Shown here: positions 1-4,366 of the stretch, piece after piece
Numbering within the stretch: position 1 is the first letter of the stretch
Layout: each line of letters starts with the position of its first letter
From: Dehalococcoidia bacterium
GTDB lineage: Bacteria > Chloroflexota > Dehalococcoidia > Dehalococcoidales > DAOWJH01
Direction of reading: 5' to 3'
DNA: 6,005 nt
Assembly (NCBI GenBank): GCA_030640495.1
Contig: DAOWJH010000092.1
Coordinates: 1-6,005, forward strand
Notes under the pieces: generated by a model
Seen by the model: only the letters and a program-made list of their open reading frames with translations
Database searches by the model: none
What the model was told of the DNA's origin: nothing
Translations under genes and position numbers: made by a program

Positions 1-44
1 AGGCGGCATAACATTAAATAAGTGGGAGGTAAAGAAAGGGATTG

Positions 45-63
45 AAAGGGGCGTAGCCCCTTT
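45..63. other. Perfect 8-bp stem-loop in the der leader
   Basis: AAAGGGGC (45-52) and GCCCCTTT (56-63) are exact reverse complements around the 3-base loop GTA. The stem is GC-rich and should fold in RNA from either strand. The bases that follow on the + strand are TTTAAGAAAT, so there is no long T-run and it is not a textbook intrinsic terminator. It could still be a weak terminator of a gene to the left, an RNA-stabilising hairpin, or part of the same repeat unit as the larger palindrome 12 bases downstream. The structure is seen directly; the role is inference. Confidence 0.6.
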
Positions 64-75
64 AAGAAATTACTT

Positions 76-116
76 TCCCTCTCCCCTTATCAAGGGGAGA
101 GGGATAAAGGGTGAGG
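76..116 (+). repeat. Palindromic intergenic repeat: 13-bp hairpin plus G-rich flank
   Basis: TCCCTCTCCCCTT (76-88) and AAGGGGAGAGGGA (92-104) are perfect inverted arms around the loop ATC. The right arm runs on into ATAAAGGGTGAGG (104-116). A long, near-perfect hairpin with a strongly strand-asymmetric G-rich flank, sitting between genes, is typical of dispersed REP-like intergenic repeats. The segment from 98 to 116 has a near match on the opposite strand at 4326-4348, in front of dnaJ. No T-run follows, so intrinsic termination is unlikely. Whether it belongs to a genome-wide family cannot be shown from this window. Confidence 0.6.
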
Positions 117-147
117 GGTTGGTAAATAATCTCTCTGGAAGGTGTTT

Positions 148-152
148 GGAGG
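148..152 (+). promoter_or_regulatory. Ribosome binding site that decides the der start
   Basis: GGAGG lies five bases before the GTG at 158, an ideal Shine-Dalgarno spacing. The other in-frame start candidates are TTG 119, TTG 146 and GTG 152. They have no comparably placed site and would add residues not found in the Der family, so GTG 158 is preferred. Confidence 0.7.
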
Positions 153-157
153 TGGGT

Positions 158-1474
158 GTGAGCAAGCCTATTGTGGCTATTATCGGTAGACAGAATGTCG
201 GTAAATCTACCCTGCTAAACAGGGTGGCAGGCAAGCCGATAGCTATTGTAGCGGATTTGCCAGGGACGACCCGCGACCGTATATTTGTCGGTGTTTCGTG
301 GCAGGGGGTTGAGTTTACCTTAGTTGATACCGGTGGTCTGGAACCAAAGCCTCAGACGACTATGGCTCAATGGGTTAAGGAGCAGGTAGAGGAGGCTATT
401 ACCGAGGCTGATGTTATTATTTTTCTGGTGGATGTCAGGGATGGGGTGGTGCCCGCTGACTCAGAAATTGCTGATATGCTTCATCAGGTGAGCAAACCTA
501 TAGTATTAGTGGCTAATAAGGCAGATAACGATAGGCTTGAGACCGAGGCAGTAGAATTTTACGAGCTAGGGGGGTTGGGGGAGCCATTGGCTATCAGTGC
601 TTATCATGGGCGGGGGGTGGTTGAGCTACTGGATAGAGTTGTCTCTCTGTTACCGGCTCCATTGCCAGTTGAGGCTAAGCCAGAGGTTATGAAGGTGGCT
701 ATTGTCGGTAGACCTAATGTAGGTAAGTCAATGCTGTTAAACGCTCTCCTGGGTGAGGAGCGGACTATTGTTGATGAGGCTCCAGGGACTACCCGTGATG
801 CTATAGATACATTACTTGACTTTGGTGGGCAAAGTGTGTTACTTATTGATACTGCTGGTATCAGGCGGCGGGGGCGGTTGGGAGTAGGGGTGGAGCGATA
901 TAGTGTAATCCGTGCCCTGCGAGCTATTGACCGGGCTGATATAGCCTTGCTTGTTGTTGACGCTCTGGAGGTGATAACAGCTCAGGACATGCATATTGCT
1001 GGCTATATTCGCCAAATGGTGAAGGGAATTGTGGTGATAGTTAATAAGTGGGACCTGGTTGAGAATGGGAACATAACTGAGTATAATAGGTTCATCAAGG
1101 GGCAACTCAAGTTTATGCCCTATGCGCCCGTGCTGTATATTTCAGCCAAATTTGGTCAGGAGGTGGACAGGGTTTTGCCCCAAGTGTGTCAGGTATATGA
1201 GGAGAGGCTAAAGCGGATACCTACTGCTGTAGTTAATAGTGTGGTTCAGCAGGCAGTAGCAACTCATAATCTGCCCCGAGTCGGCAAAAAACAGCTAAAA
1301 ATCCTATATGCTACCCAGGCTGAAGTAAACCCGCCAACCTTTGTCTTTTTTGTTAATGACCCCAAACTAATACATTTTTCCTATCAGCGCTACCTGGAGA
1401 ACAAGCTGCGCCAGTCATTCAACTTTGGTGGCACCCCGCTTCGTCTAGCCTTTAAAACGAGAGATAAGCCATGA
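158..1474 (+). CDS. der: Ribosome biogenesis GTPase Der (EngA), tandem GTPase domains
   Basis: Der is an essential cytoplasmic GTPase that binds the ribosome and acts late in 50S subunit assembly. From the GTG at 158 the protein has 438 residues, normal for the family. The first G domain shows GRQNVGKS (10-17), PGTTRD (35-40), DTGG (57-60), NKAD (120-123) and SAYHG (147-151). The second shows GRPNVGKS (184-191), PGTTRD (209-214), DTAG (231-234), NKWD (296-299) and SAKFG (329-333). The KH-like C-terminal domain fills about 345-438 and ends in the typical GGTPLRLAFK. Two G domains in tandem plus this tail occur only in Der. Small departures are Q for the usual P in the first P-loop and M after GKS in the second. 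The frame is open upstream to base 2, but the extension is low-complexity repeat sequence. The stop overlaps the plsY start, which implies translational coupling. Confidence 0.96.
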   Translation: MSKPIVAIIGRQNVGKSTLLNRVAGKPIAIVADLPGTTRDRIFVGVSWQGVEFTLVDTGGLEPKPQTTMAQWVKEQVEEAITEADVIIFLVDVRDGVVPADSEIADMLHQVSKPIVLVANKADNDRLETEAVEFYELGGLGEPLAISAYHGRGVVELLDRVVSLLPAPLPVEAKPEVMKVAIVGRPNVGKSMLLNALLGEERTIVDEAPGTTRDAIDTLLDFGGQSVLLIDTAGIRRRGRLGVGVERYSVIRALRAIDRADIALLVVDALEVITAQDMHIAGYIRQMVKGIVVIVNKWDLVENGNITEYNRFIKGQLKFMPYAPVLYISAKFGQEVDRVLPQVCQVYEERLKRIPTAVVNSVVQQAVATHNLPRVGKKQLKILYATQAEVNPPTFVFFVNDPKLIHFSYQRYLENKLRQSFNFGGTPLRLAFKTRDKP

Positions 1475-2124
1475 TAATCGCTCAGTTTGTTATTGTAGTG
1501 ATAGCCGGTTACCTCTTGGGTTCTATTCCCTTTGGTACCTTGATAAGCCGGCGAAATGCCAGGATAGATGTCAGGCAGCATGGTAGTGGCAAGACAGGGG
1601 CGACTAATGTACTACGAACTATTGGTGGTAAAGCGGCGGCTATGGTAGCCATCTTAGATTTATCCAAGGGAGCGCTGGCGGTAATATTTGCTGGATTGAT
1701 AGTTGGTAGAGGCTACCTGGTGGTGGGTGACTTTGCCTTGGGGGCACTGGTGGCTCAGGTTCTGGCGGCTCTGGCGGCTATGGCTGGACATAATTGGTCG
1801 ATATTTCTCAAATTCCGTGGGGGGAGGGGCGTTGCTACCTTCTTCGGTGGCTTGATAGCTCTATGCCCGCCAGCAGCCCTATTTGGCGGTGAGATTTTAA
1901 TTATCGGGGCTGGCTTAACTAGGTTTGTATCAGTAGGCTCTATTGCTGGAGTGGTAGGCACCTACACTATATTAGTACCCCTTACCATTATGAATGGCTT
2001 CCCCATAGAGTATCTGGCTTACGCTTTGATAGGCACCGTAGTAATCGTTGTTATGCACCGGGATAATGTTAAGAGGTTAATATCGGGTAAAGAGCGTAAG
2101 CTAGTGATAGGACAGAGAAAGTAA
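1471..2124 (+). CDS. plsY: Acyl-phosphate:glycerol-3-phosphate acyltransferase PlsY
   Basis: PlsY is an integral membrane enzyme that transfers a fatty acyl group from acyl-phosphate (made by PlsX) to position 1 of sn-glycerol 3-phosphate, giving lysophosphatidic acid. The 217-residue protein is of usual length and mostly hydrophobic. Membrane segments are likely near 3-25, 55-80, 88-108, 122-148, 155-175 and 180-197. The three family motifs are present: GSGKTGATNVLR (38-49), GHNWSIFLKFRGGRGVAT (106-123) and HRDNVKRLISGKE (196-208). The first has K41 where most homologues have N. The ATG is inside the der stop (ATGA, 1471-1474) and its own Shine-Dalgarno is weak (GAGAG about 1459-1463), so it probably relies on ribosomes terminating on der. 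Its substrate is the product of the next gene, gpsA. Confidence 0.95.
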   Translation: MIIAQFVIVVIAGYLLGSIPFGTLISRRNARIDVRQHGSGKTGATNVLRTIGGKAAAMVAILDLSKGALAVIFAGLIVGRGYLVVGDFALGALVAQVLAALAAMAGHNWSIFLKFRGGRGVATFFGGLIALCPPAALFGGEILIIGAGLTRFVSVGSIAGVVGTYTILVPLTIMNGFPIEYLAYALIGTVVIVVMHRDNVKRLISGKERKLVIGQRK

Positions 2125-2159
2125 GCTCACCCCCGTTTTGAGAGAGCATGGGATAAAGC

Positions 2160-3209
2160 ATGCCTAAGATTGCCATCATCGGCACCACTTCTTGGGGGAT
2201 AACCCTGGGGGTGGTGTTAGTAAATAAGGGACTACAGGTCAGGCTGTGGGCTAGGACAGAGCCGGAAGCGGCTAAGCTGAAAAATGCCGGACTTAATCCA
2301 GCCCTGTCGGCTATCATCTTTCCTACTCAGCTATCTATTACCAGCTCATTAGGTGAGGCATTAGCTGATGTAAAGGCAGTAATCCTGGCTGTGCCTTCAC
2401 AGACGATGCGACGGAATATAAGGTTGATTGCTGATTACCTTAATGAGTCAACCTTGGTGGTGAGTGCAGCTAAGGGTCTGGAGGTTGGCAGCAGTAAGCG
2501 TATGTCGCAGGTAATTGCTGAAGAGATAGCCCCTCGTTTTTGGCCTAATATTTGTGTGCTTTCCGGACCTAACCTCTCCCGGGAGATTCTTAGTGACTTG
2601 CCGGCAGCTACGGTGGTGGCTGCCGAGAATGAGGCTATAGCCAGAGTAGCCCAGAAGTTATTATCCACTCCCAACCTTTGTGTATATACTAATACCGATG
2701 TCGTAGGTGTAGAGCTTGGGGGGGCATTAAAAAATATCATCGCTCTGGGTGCTGGTATGGCTGATGGGCTAGGCTATGGTGATAATGCCAAGGCAGCCTT
2801 TATGACCCGAGGTCTGACTGAGATAACTGCTCTGGGAGCTGCCCTGGGAGCTAACCCCCTCACCTTTTCCGGGTTGGCTGGTCTGGGTGATTTAATAGCT
2901 ACCTGTGCCAGCCCGCTGAGTCGCAACCACTATGTAGGGGTAGAGTTAACCAAGGGGCGCTCGCTAAAGAAGATAACAAATTCAATGACCGGTATGGCTG
3001 AGGGGGTAAGCACTACTGTTGCTGCCTGGAATTTAGCCCAGGAGCTCGGGATAGAGATGCCTATTACCGAGAAGATTTATCAGGTATTGTTTGAGGGCGT
3101 TGACCCCCGCCAGGCAGCGGTTGAGTTGATGTCGGCTGAGGCTAGGCATGAATTAGTCGGTCGGAAGTGGAAGCTCTTCTCCCTATTTAGGCACCAGAAG
3201 CATTCCTGA
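2160..3209 (+). CDS. gpsA: Glycerol-3-phosphate dehydrogenase [NAD(P)+] GpsA
   Basis: GpsA reduces dihydroxyacetone phosphate to sn-glycerol 3-phosphate in the cytoplasm, supplying the backbone that PlsY acylates. The protein has 349 residues, close to the family norm. An N-terminal Rossmann domain begins with IAIIGTTSWG (4-13) and is followed by AVPSQ (77-81), SAAKGLE (102-108, K105 a likely substrate contact) and LSGPNLSREI (134-143). The C-terminal helical domain holds ALKNIIALGAGMADGLG (189-205), with K191 as the expected catalytic lysine, then GLAGLGDLIATC (238-249) and SRN (254-256). In the dinucleotide loop the usual second glycine of GxGxxG is T10. The start is fixed because the ATG at 2148, in the same frame, meets a stop after one codon. 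A modest GGGAT at 2150-2154 precedes the start. The gene lies 35 bases after plsY, probably in the same operon. Confidence 0.95.
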   Translation: MPKIAIIGTTSWGITLGVVLVNKGLQVRLWARTEPEAAKLKNAGLNPALSAIIFPTQLSITSSLGEALADVKAVILAVPSQTMRRNIRLIADYLNESTLVVSAAKGLEVGSSKRMSQVIAEEIAPRFWPNICVLSGPNLSREILSDLPAATVVAAENEAIARVAQKLLSTPNLCVYTNTDVVGVELGGALKNIIALGAGMADGLGYGDNAKAAFMTRGLTEITALGAALGANPLTFSGLAGLGDLIATCASPLSRNHYVGVELTKGRSLKKITNSMTGMAEGVSTTVAAWNLAQELGIEMPITEKIYQVLFEGVDPRQAAVELMSAEARHELVGRKWKLFSLFRHQKHS

Positions 3210-3232
3210 GCCTGCGTAATTTACCCACAAAA

Positions 3233-4315
3233 TCAGGATTCTTTTTTAACCCGTTTAGCTAGCCCCAGGCTGTTAGCCAGCTCTTGGAATAACTGGCGCT
3301 GCCTTTCAGTCAGCTTATCAGGGGTAACTATAAGTAGCCTGACTATCTGGTCGCCGCGCCCACTTCTATGGAGATGGAGGATGCCCTTATTTTTAAGCCG
3401 AAAGATTCTGCCTGATTGGCAGCCAGCCGGAATGTCAAGCTTGACTTCACCGTAGAGGGTAGGTATGACTAACTCGGCGCCGAGGGCAGCTTGAGCGAAG
3501 TTGATTGGCAGTTCATAAAGGATGTCATAGCCATCACGGGTGAAAAGTTGGTGTGGTTTTACTGAGAGGGTGGTGTAGAGATTACCCGGAGAGCCGCCCC
3601 TGGTTCCGGCTTCACCCTCACCGCTGAGGCGTATCTGGGTGTCATTATCAACTCCGGGCGGGATTTTGATTAAAATACTGCGCTGGCGCTTCTCCTTGCC
3701 TGTGCCCCGGCACTGGGGGCAGGGCTCGGTGATAATCCTACCCTGGCCGTGACACTGGCTACAGGTGGTAGTATTAGTGAAGCGACCAAAGATACTCTGC
3801 TGGACTCGTCGCACCTGTCCTGTGCCATTACAGTTGGGGCATCGGCTGGGTTGGCTGCCTGACTTGCAGCCAGTACCCTGGCACAGGGAGCAGTTCTCGG
3901 TGCGTGATATATTTAACTCCTTTTCGCCACCAAAGGCTGCCTCCTCAAAGGTGATAGTAACCCCATAATGCAGGTCAGCGCCGCGTTGTGGTGCCTGGCG
4001 GGTGGCAGTGGTTGCCCCGCCAAAGAAGGCATCGAAGATATCACCAAAGCCGCCAAAATTAAAGCCCTCAAAGCCTTGCCCAAAGAATCCCTCAGTACCC
4101 CCATGCCCAAAGCGGTCGTAGGCAGCCCGCTTATCAGGGTCAGACAGCACTTCGTAAGCTTCGTTTATCTCCTTAAACTTCTCGGTAGCCCCATCATCAT
4201 GGTTATGGTCGGGGTGATACTTAAAGGCTAGCTTACGGAAAGCCTTCTTTATTCCCTCATCGGTAGAGTTTCTAGTTATACCGAGGACTTCATAATAATC
4301 CCGTTTTGTTGGCAT
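3233..4315 (-). CDS. dnaJ: Chaperone DnaJ (class A Hsp40)
   Basis: DnaJ delivers unfolded clients to DnaK and stimulates its ATPase. The 360-residue protein has the complete class A layout. The J domain covers about 5-70, with the essential HPD at 34-36. A Gly/Phe-rich linker at about 71-100 contains GDIFDAFFGG. A cysteine-rich zinc domain has four CxxCxGxG repeats at 142-149, 159-166, 185-192 and 199-206, enough for two zinc ions. The C-terminal substrate-binding beta domains cover about 210-335. All eight zinc cysteines are present. The ATG at 4315 is chosen because the frame upstream reaches a stop at 4328-4330 and the J domain begins immediately. The gene lies 51 bases downstream of dnaK on the same strand, presumably as its operon partner, and converges on gpsA with 23 bases between stops. 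Confidence 0.97.
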   Translation of the reverse strand: MPTKRDYYEVLGITRNSTDEGIKKAFRKLAFKYHPDHNHDDGATEKFKEINEAYEVLSDPDKRAAYDRFGHGGTEGFFGQGFEGFNFGGFGDIFDAFFGGATTATRQAPQRGADLHYGVTITFEEAAFGGEKELNISRTENCSLCQGTGCKSGSQPSRCPNCNGTGQVRRVQQSIFGRFTNTTTCSQCHGQGRIITEPCPQCRGTGKEKRQRSILIKIPPGVDNDTQIRLSGEGEAGTRGGSPGNLYTTLSVKPHQLFTRDGYDILYELPINFAQAALGAELVIPTLYGEVKLDIPAGCQSGRIFRLKNKGILHLHRSGRGDQIVRLLIVTPDKLTERQRQLFQELANSLGLAKRVKKES

Positions 4316-4324
4316 ATCTTTTCT

Positions 4325-4329
4325 ACCTC
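4325..4329 (-). promoter_or_regulatory. Likely dnaJ ribosome binding site inside a repeat-like G-rich tract
   Basis: Read on the minus strand, GAGGT sits nine bases before the dnaJ ATG at 4315, a slightly long but workable Shine-Dalgarno spacing. It is the end of a G-rich stretch (4326-4348) that resembles the flank of the der-leader repeat, so the repeat-like sequence appears to supply the translation signal. Confidence 0.5.
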
Positions 4330-4348
4330 ACCCCCTTTATCCCCCTCT
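4326..4348 (-). repeat. Partial inverted copy of the der-leader repeat in the dnaK-dnaJ spacer
   Basis: On the minus strand this 23-base stretch reads AGAGGGGG, ATAAA, GGGGG, TGAGG. The der-leader copy at 98-116 reads AGAGGG, ATAAA, GGG, TGAGG. The two match throughout except that each GGG run has become GGGGG. The palindromic arm (CCCTCTCCCC) is missing here, so if it is a repeat copy it is only the right flank. The match is seen directly; common origin is inference, since low-complexity purine tracts can converge. Confidence 0.4.
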
Positions 4349-4366
4349 ATGACTCCTTATTTAAAT

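Noticed and set aside
1..21. Possible C-terminal end of an upstream gene (frame 1 reads RRHNIK then TAA at 19-21)
   Set aside because: Six residues are too few to recognise or support a gene; the sequence left of the window would be needed.
42..70. Promoter-like TTGAAA (42-47) with AGAAAT (65-70) at 17-base spacing ahead of der
   Set aside because: The -10 element matches consensus poorly and the spacer is occupied by a perfect hairpin, so it is probably chance.
867..893. G-quadruplex-like run of G tracts in der
   Set aside because: Only three runs of three or more G are close together. The sequence encodes an expected conserved stretch (RRRGRLGVGVER), so coding explains it.
3204..3247. Intrinsic terminator between gpsA and dnaJ (TCCTGA/TCAGGA stem, then six T)
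   Set aside because: The stem has six pairs, only half of them GC, and the loop is 23 bases, too weak to annotate as a terminator.
4316..4366. CIRCE operator or separate dnaJ promoter in the dnaK-dnaJ spacer
   Set aside because: No TTAGCACTC-N9-GAGTGCTAA inverted repeat and no convincing -35/-10 pair are present in these 51 bases.
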